Source of the DNA: Mesostigma viride | Taxonomy: Eukaryota; Streptophyta; Mesostigmatophyceae; Mesostigmatales; Mesostigmataceae | DNA: 64,000 nt | Assembly: GCA_009746045.1 (NCBI GenBank) | Contig: RPFO01000106.1 | Coordinates: forward strand, 1,509,711-1,573,710 | Direction of reading: 5' to 3' | Shown: in pieces, positions 1 through 11,100 of the stretch | How positions within the stretch are numbered: position 1 is the stretch's first letter | Layout: the number at the start of each line of letters is the position of its first letter | Translations under genes and position numbers: made by a program | The notes under the pieces: generated by a model | Databases searched by the model: none | The model's input: only the letters and a program-made list of their open reading frames with translations | Told to the model about the DNA's origin: nothing

Positions 1-566
1 TATCCAACAAGAGGTTTGGGTTTGGGCATGTGACAAGGACATTTTACTGGTACATTTGTAGTAGACCATTTATTATTAGATCTGACGACAACAAAATAAT
101 AATAAGGTTTGGTAAACCGCCGTTTGGCACTCATGTATACATCCTAAATAGCTATATAACCCTGTACACATTGAACCAGAAATGCTGGGCAAGGGATGTA
201 CCGTGAGAAAGTTTCACATGCCTTGGGTTATCAGCAACAAACTGCTTGTGGCTATGTGAACTGGTTCATGGGCTACACTATGGCGAACAACCATCTAGGG
301 CCATGAGCTACGGAATCTGTCACATTCAGTCTGCATGTGGATGGGTTATAGTGTACCATACGGGTTATAGTGTACCATACCGGTTATACTATATGGGCAC
401 CCAAACATCCTCTTCTGCGTGTGGATGGATGATGATTTGGGCAACATTCATTCCAGACTGTGAGTGTGGATGAATGGGTGGGTGGGTTGTGATAGCAACA
501 CCCCACACCCTGCTGTGTGTGTGCGTGTGTGTGATGATCGCGAACACCCCACCATCCTGCTGTGTG

Positions 567-793
567 TGGGGTGGGTGGGTGGGTGGGTGGGTGGGTGGGT
601 GGGTGGGTGGGTGGGTGGGTGGGTGGGTGGGTGGGTGGGTGGGTGGGTGGGTGGGTGGGTGGGTGGGTGGGTGGGTGGGTGGGTGGGTGGGTGGGTGGGT
701 GGGTGGGTGGTGGGTGGGTGGGTGGGTGGGTGGGTGGGTGGGTGGGTGGGTGGGTGGGTGGGTGGGTGGGTGGGTGGGTGGGTGGGTGGGTGG
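567..793. repeat. (GGTG)n microsatellite, about 227 bp
   Basis: Almost pure tandem GGTG/GGGT on the plus strand with one phase slip near 708. It lies in the intron after exon 4 of the DUF1995 gene, with related GTGTGT and GGATG stretches on both sides (470-560 and 794-930). The long open frames across it are translation shadows (Gly-Trp-Val or His-Pro-Thr repeats). Confidence 0.95.
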
Positions 794-942
794 ATGAATG
801 ATGATAGTGACACCCCAACATCCTGCGCGGTATGTGTGGGTGGATGGGTTATGCCATGGACAACAAACATTCCTGCCTGTTTGTGGATGGATTGTACTAC
901 ACGGGCACCCAAACGCCCTGGAACGTGTGTGTGTGAGGATAC

Positions 943-2879
943 ATCCGCTCCGGATGCGATCGAGCTCCCCGTTAAACACAATCAGCGGCCGGCTGGTGCC
1001 CGCGATGCGCGCGTTGTAGATGTCCTGAATGGCCAGCATCTCTGCGGGCAGAGAAAACATGGCAGGCCAGCGTGGCAGGTCAGCGTGACAGGCCAGCGTG
1101 GCAGGTCAGAGTGACAGGTCAGCATGGCAGGTGAGCGTAGCAGGTCAGCGAGACAACAACGTGGCAGCAGCATGAGACAGAATTAAAACACCACTGCGAC
1201 CGGTTCAGGGTCTATGGTCAGCAGCCAATAGAGAGGCCAGGCTCATGGAAATATTGATGATGGCGAGTGCAGTGCTTTTAGTAACGGTACGCGTGCGTCA
1301 GCCGCTGACGCGTCAGACTTTTTTGTCCGCGCGTCAGACAGCTGACGCGTAAATTTTGGCTCTGCGTCAGTCGACTGACGCGTAAACTTTGTCTGCACGT
1401 CAGTCGTCTGACGCGTAAATTCAGGCAGCACGTCAGTACTTATGGGCACCGAGTCTATGCGTCAGGCAGGGTCAATATATAGTGGGTACCTACTAATGTA
1501 CTGAAGTCCACTGAAATGCTAACTTCGTACTGGATATCTACGAATTCAAGTTCACCAGTTCAGGTCTGTTCGTTGATATGCTTCAAGATTCTAGGCCGTT
1601 ATCATGCCCATGCCAGACCCGCCGGCCCTAGCCTGCTTGGCGGCAAGAGTGACGAGAGTTCTAGACGAATGTAAAGTTGTAACCCAGGACGACTGGCAAT
1701 GGTCGATGTCTCGATGATGGCAAAGGTTTTAGGAATATGATTGATGAGCTGATTGATGAAGCGTTGCGAGGTTGCCTGATTTACATATTGCTTTGAATCG
1801 AATTCCAGGTGTGTTTATTAACGCTGTAGATTTGTTTGCATAAGAAAGAATTCTGTCCATTACTAGATGCGTAGGGAAATTTCGGGCCGGGTCAGTAATA
1901 TTGTATAAACATTTAACAACGTTAATGGTTTAGTCCGATAGTCAACTAGCAAAGTTGGTGACCTGGGGGTTGGAAGTTTTTGGGTGAAGGGATGGCGCCG
2001 GAAGGAATACTGGGAAAAATTAAATCTGGGGGGATCGCAGCTTTTTTCATGCCGAAACAGGCCGCCGACACGGCCAAAGCGCCTGCGCCTGGTCCGCGTG
2101 CCATTGTTGGCATAGGCCAGGCAGCCGACGCGCTGAACCGCAGCTAGAGGAAAAGGGGGAATGATAGCAATGCAGCCAGCAGTGCAGCAGCAGCATCGGC
2201 TCAGTCCGGCAATGCTGGTGAGCCCCCAGGCTGACGCGCCGCCAACGGCGGCAAGTCAGCCAGGCTGACGCGGACAAAAACCCTTACTAAAAGCACTGGG
2301 CGAGTGGGAAATATGGTCGGCGCGCAGCAAGAAAGGTAGCCTAAACATGGGGAGCGAGATTGGCTGAAGCCACCTGATCCAGGTGTGACCAGGAGGGGAA
2401 AGGTGTACCTGCAATAACTGGCTGCGAGCTCTTCAGTGTGAGGATACTTCGCTGGTGGTTGCGCCGCTGCCTGGCTGTCTGGTGGGCTGGTGGGCGGGAA
2501 AACTGGCCCCGTGCCTGTGTGCGTGCTTGCGTGTGTGTGTATATGTGTGACCTATACGTGTGTGCGTGTGATGTGCATGTGTCGGTGGTGGCACTTGTGG
2601 TTGTGCTTGTGGTGGTGACATAAGGGAGTATGGGGGGGGGGAGTTTACTGCCAAACAGCTGCCTGCCTTACCATCCACGTTGAAGTACGGGTACGCCGCA
2701 ACGAACGCCTGGTCATCTGCAGACACCCGTTCCGTCACCTTGGCGTCGCTGGGGGATATGCCAAAGTCATTCAGGCCGGACGGCTTGGTCAAGTAATCCA
2801 CCTGAAAAGGGGAGTCCTTGAACACGCTTTTCTTCGCGGACGCGCATTCCTTGATGTCCGGGAAGTACTGCGGGGCCCC

Positions 2880-2974
<95 letters not shown>

Positions 2975-5414
2975 CCAGCCAGCCCAATAGTTAGCCAACC
3001 AGTAAGCCAGTCAGCCACCCAGCCACCCAGCCACCCAGCCACCCAGCCACGCAGCCACCCAGCCATTGAACTAACAAATTAGCCAACCAGCCAAGCAGTT
3101 TAGCCAATCGACCAGTGAGCCAACTGACCAGCCAGCCAAACAGTTAGCTCACCAGTTGGCGTGTCAGCCAACCAGCCAGCCATGGGAGATATGGCCATGC
3201 TGGACAAGAGGACATAAAAGGGCAGGGTGACGTACGCGAGCGCAACCTAGCTTATACAAAGGCAGGGTGACGTACGCGAGCGCAAGCTAGTGGGCGCAAG
3301 GCATCAAATTTGCATGAAAGCGCCTTTGAGTACTGCACTCTATACAGCTCAAAGCACGTGCAGCCTTGTATTCATCCTGGCAACAGGAGACAGATACTAG
3401 CCAGATACTACAATACTAAGATACCTCTGGTGACTACATACTACAATACTAAGATACCTCTGGTGACTACATACTACAATACTAAGATACCTCTGGTGAC
3501 TACATACTACAATACTAAGATACCTCTGGTGACTACATACTACAATACTAAGATTCCTCTGGTCACCACATCCTTCTGGCCTTCTTGCCAGTTTGTGAGG
3601 CATAGTGCAAGCTATCTGATACGAGTTTGTAAGAATAGGTTCGTCTTATACAAATCTAAAACTTTAGCTGTAATTTCATGCAAATCATGCGATAGGGCCC
3701 ACTTGGGAGAACAATTTGCCACCTTGAGTACAGGCTTAGTACAGGGGGGTTGGATTGTTAAAATAGATGCTAAATGTGCTGTGCTGGCCGTAGACCAAGT
3801 GTGAGTCCTTGGCCATGTCCATGTGCACATGCAAGCTTAACATGTGCTCTACTGGGACACGTACATGCAAGCTTGCATGTGCAAGCGCTCATTGTACGGG
3901 GTTGACCACACGCACACACACACAAACACGTACGCGCGAGCGTGAGCGCCCCCGCCCCCGCCCCTGCCCCCGCCCCCGCCCCCGCCCTCGCCCTCGCCCC
4001 CGCCCCCTCCCCCGCCCCCGCCCCGCCCCCGCCCCCGCCCCCGCCCCCGCCCCGCCCCCGCCCCGCCCCCGCCCCGCCCCCGCCCCCGCCCCGCCCCCGC
4101 CCCGCCCCGCCCCGCCCCCGCCCGCCCCGCCCCGCCCCCGCCCCGCCCCCGCCCCCGCCCACGCTCACGCCCACGCCCACACACACACGCACACACAAAG
4201 AAACAAACTTCTCCATGCACACACACCGGCGCGCCTGTGTTCTACTGGCGTACCACGCGGGTATTCTTGGCCATGTTCATGCGCACAAACACGCCACAGA
4301 ACCGGCGCAGAAGCTCCATGCTCGTCGTCATCTCATTCCCCCCCTCGCCGTCACCCGCCGTGGTGTTCAGGCCGGCTGTGGGGAACTCAATCTCCTGCGC
4401 ACGATGCCCACCGCGTGGATTGCGTGATACACATCGAGTGAACCACGAATGAAAAATAGAGAAGCCTATTGTTCACGATGGGATGATACACATCCAGTGA
4501 ACCAAATCATGTGCATGGGAAGGTTCACGTTCTTGTGGGTGGGCAGGCAAGCCATGTGGCAGACGTCAGCGGTTATAATACGCTCATTCACAGGTGCAGG
4601 AAGGCCATCAGCCATGGGAAAGCGGCCAGTGAGTAGCCGTGAGCCATGTGATCTCATCACTTAGGTTCTTGCGGTGAAGACCACCAAATGTTGGCTGGCC
4701 AAGCTGGGGTTTAGCTAGCACTGGCTACTGTGGTAGTAATAGTAGTATGTAATTATAAAACCCATTACCTCTAGTGCATAGATCGTCGAGGTGGGCAGCA
4801 TATAGTAAGCCGAATGCTGCCTAAAGCCGGTATAGATGGACACTGGGGCCAGCACGCAGAAAGGCCACTTACCGTGAGTTAGTTATGGTATACTACTACG
4901 CTATGTACAAGGACCTGGGTGCAGCACGCAGCAAGGCCAATTTGTAGGGTGAATTGCTACTTGTTCCATGCAGTGTACAGCTTGGCGCTACGAAGCAATT
5001 AGATTGCTTGCAAAGAAAGGCTAAACACCCTTTTATGAATATGCAAGTTCTAGATAAACGCCGCGGTAATTAAAGTGCAAGGGTGGTCCGTGGCATTATT
5101 ATATTCTTGGCGCGCGCGCATTTGTCTTGCGAATGCTTTCCAACCACGGATTGCGCAGAAATGCATATGGGCATCAATAGTTTCCTTGTGCCGAGTTGTG
5201 CCATTACCAGCAAGAGCTTTCCATCGGAAATGGCCGCCCTGACTGCCGCTTCTGCCTGGGAGATTACTTCGTTGTAGTCCTTGGGAAACTCCACCACGGG
5301 TGCAGATTTAGCGAAGGCAATCGTGCGGCTGCGCGCTGGCCGGGACCGCTTGAAGGTGCTGACGCTGCCTGGCGGTGATAGTTCGAGAAATGCCTGGCCG
5401 CCAGGCACTGCCAA
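943..5414 (-). CDS. DUF1995-domain chloroplast protein (LPA3-like), 3' end outside the window
   Basis: Four exons on the minus strand: 5414-5208, 4394-4254, 2867-2672 and 1041-943. All have GT/AG borders and matching phases (0, 0, 1, 1). Exon 1 gives a basic, Ser/Pro-rich N-terminus that looks like a transit peptide, then the family start PKDYNEVISQAEAAVRAA. Exon 2 begins with EIEFPTAGLN. Exon 3 contains YFPDIKECASAKK, DYLTKPSGLNDFG and FVAAYPYFNVD. Exon 4 contains RPLIVFNGELDRIRSG. These blocks come in the order known for DUF1995 proteins such as Arabidopsis LPA3, which helps assemble photosystem II; the same domain also sits on a chloroplast adenylate kinase. About 215 residues are present. 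The usual C-terminal blocks (YPPFFYP, YYIHNFKG) are not found in 1-942, so the gene probably continues past the left edge. Family assignment is firm; the exact function is inferred. Confidence 0.88.
1290..1445. repeat. 33-bp tandem repeat made of CGTCAG...CTGACG palindromes
   Basis: About four copies of a 33-bp unit. Each holds an imperfect palindrome, CGTCAG + 3-4 nt + CTGACGCG, followed by an AT-rich spacer starting GTAAA. The inner bases vary between copies (CAGACAGCTG, CAGTCGACTG, CAGTCGTCTG) while both arms are kept. It lies in the intron between exons 3 and 4 of the DUF1995 gene. The TGACG core resembles bZIP-type binding sites, but that is only a resemblance. Confidence 0.8.
2880..2973. 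repeat. (CCAG)n microsatellite next to a splice acceptor
   Basis: Roughly 23 uninterrupted copies of CCAG, then degenerate copies (AGCCAACCAG, AGCCACCC) to about 3185. On the gene's strand it reads (CTGG)n and ends about 12 nt before the acceptor of DUF1995 exon 3 at 2868, so it takes the place of a normal pyrimidine tract. Confidence 0.92.
3404..3570. repeat. 33-bp tandem repeat, about 5 copies
   Basis: Copies of TACTACAATACTAAGATACC followed by TCTGGTGACTACA. The first copies are identical and the last differs at a few positions. It is intronic in the DUF1995 gene. Because 33 is a multiple of three it leaves an open frame on both strands, which I read as a shadow. Confidence 0.9.
3945..4182. 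repeat. C-rich (CCCCCG/CCCCG)n tract, about 235 bp
   Basis: An irregular array of CCCCCG and CCCCG units with a few CCCTCG variants, flanked on both sides by CACACA stretches. It lies in the DUF1995 intron between exons 2 and 3. On the minus, sense strand it is G-rich and would be prone to G-quadruplex formation in the pre-mRNA. The Arg/Pro and Gly/Arg open frames over it are artefacts. Confidence 0.92.
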
Positions 5415-8109
5415 GCTTTTTAGCCTCTGCGCAAATGGAAAGCATAATACGTTGCAGATGCAGTGTATCAGACGCCATCACAAGCTATCATCATGATCCC
5501 AGTTGGTGAAGTACTTCCGCGAGCTCAGAAATCTTCGGACAGTTACGCCTTTCTCGCACGGTGGTCTTACGTAATGTGTCTTCCGGTTGCGGCAGCCTGC
5601 AAGGTTTAAACCGCCGTATGTTAGAGGGATGGACGTCTGAAGCACTGTTCGCTCGTGACAGCATGCGGCCCTTGTTGTTGTTGTTGTTGCCCACGCCGCA
5701 CATGCGGCCCTGTATGGTAGTATTGACGCACTCATCTTGGCACTGAGTGTAAGGCGGTAATAGCTAAGCCCCCCCTCCCTCTTAGTTCCTACGAAAGAGC
5801 AGGTGCTAAAGATTTCTTGGCTCCTATCAGCTACCTAATGCGTTTTTCAAAAGGTCAGTAATGTAGTCCTGCTCGCAATCGCATGCACGCTCCTCCATGT
5901 CCATCTTCCAAAACCTAAATCTATTCCACGAAGCACTGACGGATTCGGATCAGTGGCCACCTGGCAGTACCATCGCTGGTCTATCCCCGGAAATCGGAAT
6001 CCGCTGGTCGGTACCTTGGTGGTATAGGTGCTTGCAGTTCTACAGTACAGGCTGGTTAGGCCAAAAGGGTCAAAATTGTGTCAGGTGGCCTTAACTTTTG
6101 AAATACTTTTCCAAAAATACCGCAAAATATATCAAAATTCATGGGAAAATATTTTAAAAACATCTACGTTGAGAAAATGCCACTTTTGCTGACCAAACTA
6201 GGGCTAAACAAGCATATTGTGCTTCCCCTGCTTAAGTTAACAAGGAGACAAGCCCACAGCTCCAGCCAATAGTGTGGCAGGTAAAAAAAATCTGGAAAAA
6301 TATTCATCAAATCAGAAATCAGAAATAAGAAATAAGTTCCTGCGGGACAAGGACAAGATTCCTATGAATCTGGCAGTTATTCACAAAGTAAGGATATAGC
6401 TGGCAGTTACAGCCAATGAACTAAAGCTGGACATAACTTGACTTCCTGAACAATCTACTTGGAATCTCAAGGATCCGAGACCACTTTTGCCAAGCAGTTT
6501 TTCATGCCAGATTCAACTGCTGAGAGGGCGGCCGCAAAATATACCGGCTTGTCAGGTAGAAATCCGTATGCTCCTTGCAGAAATCTGATTTGTTGAGTCA
6601 AAGCTGCTACAACTACTAGTAGATATAATTTTTTCTGACAGCCCCTTCAGCAGTTGCATCCGTCATGAAAAACTGCCTAGGAGATGTGTTTTCAGAATCT
6701 CGAGATTCGGTCACTATAGTCCAGGAAATCATGCTGACACTAAAAGGGTCACTATAGCCTAACCAGCCTGTACAGTGCTGTAGGGTTGTCACTTGTCACC
6801 ACAGCAGCTGTTCGGCCGTAGTCAGGGTCACTCATTCGTCTGGAGAGTGGAGATAGGGTCGGTATTGTTCAAGTCGTACTGTACAGTTGTTGTTGTTGTT
6901 GTTGTTGTTGTGTATGTATTGGCGCAACTGCTTTGTTTTTGGTTGTTGTTGTTGACTTGTTGTTGTTGCCTATGCCCAAATCTCTGCTGCCCATCCGGCT
7001 GTGCGGCGTTGTTGTTGTTGTTGCCCACGCCGCAGCGCATGTGCGGCGTTGAGTTGACAACGCCGCAGATGCGCAGCAGAGACTCGGATATTGTTGTTGT
7101 GTGGGTGCCTGGGTGGTTCCGCTGACGGATATTGTTGTTGTGTGGGTGACGGATATTGTTGTTGTCGATGGTACTGTCGGGGTACTGTGACGTGTACGGT
7201 TGCGACATTAGATACACCCCTTTGGTCCATAATTGGCTAATAAAATATACCCATTTCCCCTTGATTTCCCCGAAAAAAGATACACCGCGCAGCGCGCTGT
7301 AGCCTGTAACCAGCAGGGGTACACATTGGAGGTCGCGATTGGCCACTTGCTAGTTGCTACAAGCATTGTTGCTTATGTCATCAGGCCGCGGACATAACGC
7401 GGCGGGGAGCTGCGCGTCCGCGTCCGTCGTTCTAAAAATGAACGGCGAGCTGGCTAATAGTTACTGGGGCCGGTAGCTGCTGAACGAGCAAGACGTCCAA
7501 GATCGGAATCATCAAGCAGTGTCGTGCAACTGCTGGTCGGGAACCAGATGTCTGATGCTTCAGATATATCGTAAGCGCCAAATCATGTTGCCTGGACAAG
7601 ATCAGGACGCGCGGCTCCTGGAGAACTCGTAAGCTTCCGATGTATTGTTGTTGTTGGTGTTGTTGCCCACGCCGCACATGGGCACTGGGCAGCAGAGATT
7701 TGGAAAGGCCGAGGGCCAGGACACTGAACAGCATGCCTGCACAAACAGCTTCCGACGTGAGGCGACAGTGAAAAGATGTGCTGATTTGTTCCAAGAATCC
7801 CTATTTGTCTCTGATGACTCAACATTTGGCCGGCTCGCTAGTAACGGGCACCGTACACGCGTCGAACTAATCGCCTCGGCGTCTGGGATGTGCCTGGGAT
7901 TTGCGCAGCACAAGTCCGGCCACACCCCAGAAGTTACAGTTCTTCGACACGCTTCCATTTCCAGCTTTGTTTTTGCGCTACAGTATCCGACTCTCGAAGA
8001 CACGCTACCAATTTTCTCCATAGCGTTGGTCCCGCGAATCCAGAGTATTCTTTGGCGTCACAATAACTCAATGGTGTTTTGGTAATTTGGAAGATCGAAT
8101 TGTGCGGAG
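5415..8109. other. Repeat-rich intergenic region between two divergent genes
   Basis: No gene is convincing here. It holds three blocks in which a (GTT)n run is followed by GCCCACGCCGCACATG (about 5675-5712, 7008-7050 and 7646-7685). A segment CCAAATCTCTGCTGCCC occurs in opposite orientations near 6976 and 7690. CGGATATTGTTGTTGTGTGG is repeated near 7086, 7125 and 7150. A minus frame at 8021-7602 starts 89 nt from the next gene, but its end runs into the GTT block, so I do not call it. Confidence 0.6.
6039..6785. mobile_element. Non-autonomous TIR element (MITE-like), about 745 bp
   Basis: The left end reads CTACAGTACAGGCTGGTTAG. The right end, near 6757-6785, is its inverted match (GCCTAACCAGCCTGTACAGT then GCTGTAG). 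The interior is clearly more AT-rich than its surroundings and has no coding capacity. It also holds an inner inverted pair around CAGTTTTTCATG (about 6495-6525 against 6645-6680). This structure suggests a DNA-transposon derivative. I could not define a target-site duplication with certainty. Confidence 0.6.
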
Positions 8110-11100
8110 ATGACGTCGTTTACGGTGGCGTGTCGCGCTCTCGTAGCGCTTTTGCTGGTTACATGTGTGCACGTTTCGGCCAACGAGGTAAATTCCTCAG
8201 TTGCTTCTTGCGAGCATGCTGTGCCTTCATGCGCAGCTTCGTAATCAAAGGACATATCGTTTCAGCATCGATTTTTAGGTTTCATGGTGCTGATCTTTGT
8301 CTTTTCTGAGCTAACCCTGGCGTGACGCTTAGCGCCACGTTCGGCTGCTGACGAGGTTCTAGTTTCAACTAATCAATTGGTTAACTTATGCTCCTTTCCC
8401 CTCGGTTCACTCATGGTCGTAATTGGTTTGCAGATGTTCGTGAAAAGAACCGATTATCCTGAAGGGGTGTCTGTTGAGATGAGCAACATGCCGTTTCCTG
8501 GGGCTGTTAAGGAGGTAAGATTTAGAATTTTCTTGACGACGCAGCTTTGAACGGCTGTCCGTTTTCAAGCTTGCACTTGTTCGTGAATATTCGTTGAATG
8601 ACGAGGTCCCTGCTACGTGTTGCAATTTGTGTCTTCCACGATTGTCAGCATGTTAGCTTCCGTTCTTCTTTTTACCGCATGGCGATTTCTCCCGTCAGGT
8701 CGGTATGTATGCATGCGTCGGATTTCGCTTTTCGCCCGATGCGTATGAAAAGGGACGCTTAAAAAATATCAGACATACTCATAACTGTCTTGAACAGAGA
8801 GCAAGGTCCTACTGTGATGCTTCTGACGGTTCCTTGCTTTGGCTCAATAAAGTATCTCTTTTTTCAGCCTGTAAAACTAGGCGACACCATCGCCGTCAGC
8901 CACCAGTTCTATTACAAGGTGTAGCCACGCCAGTCTTCCCCGCATCCCTCTTCTATCCCCTGACACTGACATGCCTCTCTCCCTTCCCCCCTACCTTCCA
9001 CTCCCCCCCGCCCTGGTACAGGAAGTAGGCAACCAGGCAGATGGTGGTTTGTTCCCCTGGTCGGGCCCCTTTGGCTTCCTCCTGGGCAGCTCGGTGGAGG
9101 CTGATGTCGACGATGACATCGGCGAGAACGACGGGTTCCCCTCGCCTGCCAGCCCGTTCAGCATCCCCTCCCTCTTTGGCGGCAACTTCCTTCGCGGCCT
9201 GCTCCCCTCCTTCTGGTCAGGACGCGACGAGATGGTCCGCGACCGCGAGTCCCCCTCCTTTGTGAACGTGCGCGCTCTCAACCTGGGCCGCATGATGGCG
9301 CCAGGTGGCATGATGCGTATGGGCGGCCCCGGTGGCATGATGATGGGGGGCCCAGGTGGCATGATGAGAATGGGCGGGCCAGACGGCATGATGATGGGCG
9401 GCCCGATGGGCCTCATGATGAGCGGGCAGGAGCGGCCGCAGCCGCGGTCGGGCTTCTGGAATGACCTCGACGAGGAGCAGCAGCTGAGGGAGGTGGCGGC
9501 CGAGGTCGCCGAGGAGAACCGGGCGGGTGCCCAGGTTGATGGTGAGGATGACGCGAGCAGTGGGTACGACGACGAATACGACAGCGACGCGATGGAGGCG
9601 ATCGAGGAGATGGAGGCGCAGAGGGATGAGGAGGACGCGGAGCGGGCGCAGTCAGGGGAGGAGGAGAGGGAGGCGAGGGAGGAGGAGGAGCAGGGGCTGG
9701 CGCGCCGCGAGATGCGCATGGTGCCCATGGACGGTGTCCCCGTTGTGCGCGTGTATGTGGAGGACAAGGGCGAGAGGGTGGATGGCCAGGGCCAAGGCGA
9801 GAGCGACCAAGGCCAGGCTGAGGCTAGCCAGGGCGATGTTTCCTCCTCCTCGTCGTCTTCCTCCTTGTCTTCGCTCGTGTCCTCGTTCCACCTGGGCAGC
9901 GGGCGCCCACTGGAGCAGGTGCTGCAGGTCGTCGAGGAGCGCCTCCCCGTGTGGGTCGCGCAGGGCAAGGCCGAATGGCTGGGCGGCGAGGGCAAGCCGG
10001 AGCCGATCCAGGTGGCGGAGCGCCCCGAGCCGGAGGGCCGTCCTGAGAGCATGGAGTCGGCAGAGCGCCCGCAGGCGCAGAGCGGTGTGCTTGCGGGTGG
10101 CGAGCTGGCGCCGTACGCCGAGGCCACGCCGGACATGGAGCTGACTCATCCCGCGGTTGACCCCCAGTCGGCCTTCTCCCAGGCGATGAACGCGCTGGCG
10201 TCGCTCCCCCAGGCGGTGGAGGCCCAGATGGCGGGGGTTGCTCATGAGGCGACGGAGGATATGGCCACCGAGAACAAGGCGGAGGTGGACGAGGGCCGCC
10301 AGGTTGCGGCGCCGCTGCTGCGCGAGGTGGCGATCGAGATGGAGAAGCCCGCCTCGTGGGAGGTGGAGCTGGGGGTGCAGTCGCGTGAGGAGGGCAGCGA
10401 GAATGGGAACAAGGAGCAGGTGGCTGGGTCGTGGCCGCAGGAGGAGGGACTGTCCGAGATGGTGGGCACTATGATGGAGGTGATGCGAGAGATGGTGTTT
10501 GACGAGAGCAGCCGGCCGGGCCAGCGCGGCGCGGGCGAGCTGGCGGTGGAGATGATGCGGGAGCTTGAGCCGGCGTCCTTCACGGGCGAGTACCCCCAGG
10601 ATGTCTCCCAGGAGGAGAACCCGGTGCAGCCACAGGACGAGGCGCAGGTGCAGGAGGTGGGAGGCGAGCCGCAGAGCGTGGCGATTCCAGATGACCGCCG
10701 CATGATGATGGGCATGCGCGAGCGCGTGATGCGCCCGATGATGATGCGTATGCAGCAGGAGGGGCAGGAGGCGGAGCCACGCACCGTGCCCAAGCAGCAC
10801 GCGGCCGAGGCGTACGCGTGGGAGGCCAAGCGGATGCAGGGCGTGGCGCGCGGTGGAGGCTGGGATTATGACGATGAGGACTTGTCCGCTTCGTCATCCT
10901 CGTCTTCGGAGTCCTCGTCGGCGTCGAGTGATGAGGGCAGCGGCATGTCCCGGCTGCGCTCGGTCCTGCACAAGATGGCGCACTGCCCGGTCCTGCGCAC
11001 CATCCAGGTGGTCGCGCTGGTGGGCGTGCTCGCGGCGACGACCGTGTACCTGCTGCGCCGCCAGTGAGTGCCAGAAAGAGTATGGGGGTGCCTTGCAATG

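Noticed and set aside
389-1114. Long Gly-Trp-Val / His-Pro-Thr frames
   Set aside because: Produced by the (GGTG)n microsatellite; only 1041-943 on the minus strand is coding.
1290-1445. CRISPR array
   Set aside because: 33-bp repeats lie directly end to end without unique spacers, in a eukaryotic intron.
7602-8021. 139-codon minus frame head to head with the membrane-protein gene
   Set aside because: Ends inside a GTT-repeat block found elsewhere, has no recognisable domain and no clear splice structure.
8991-10829. Long minus-strand frames opposite the membrane-protein exon
   Set aside because: Shadows of a GC-rich coding exon; the plus frame alone has splice borders, signal peptide and TM helix.
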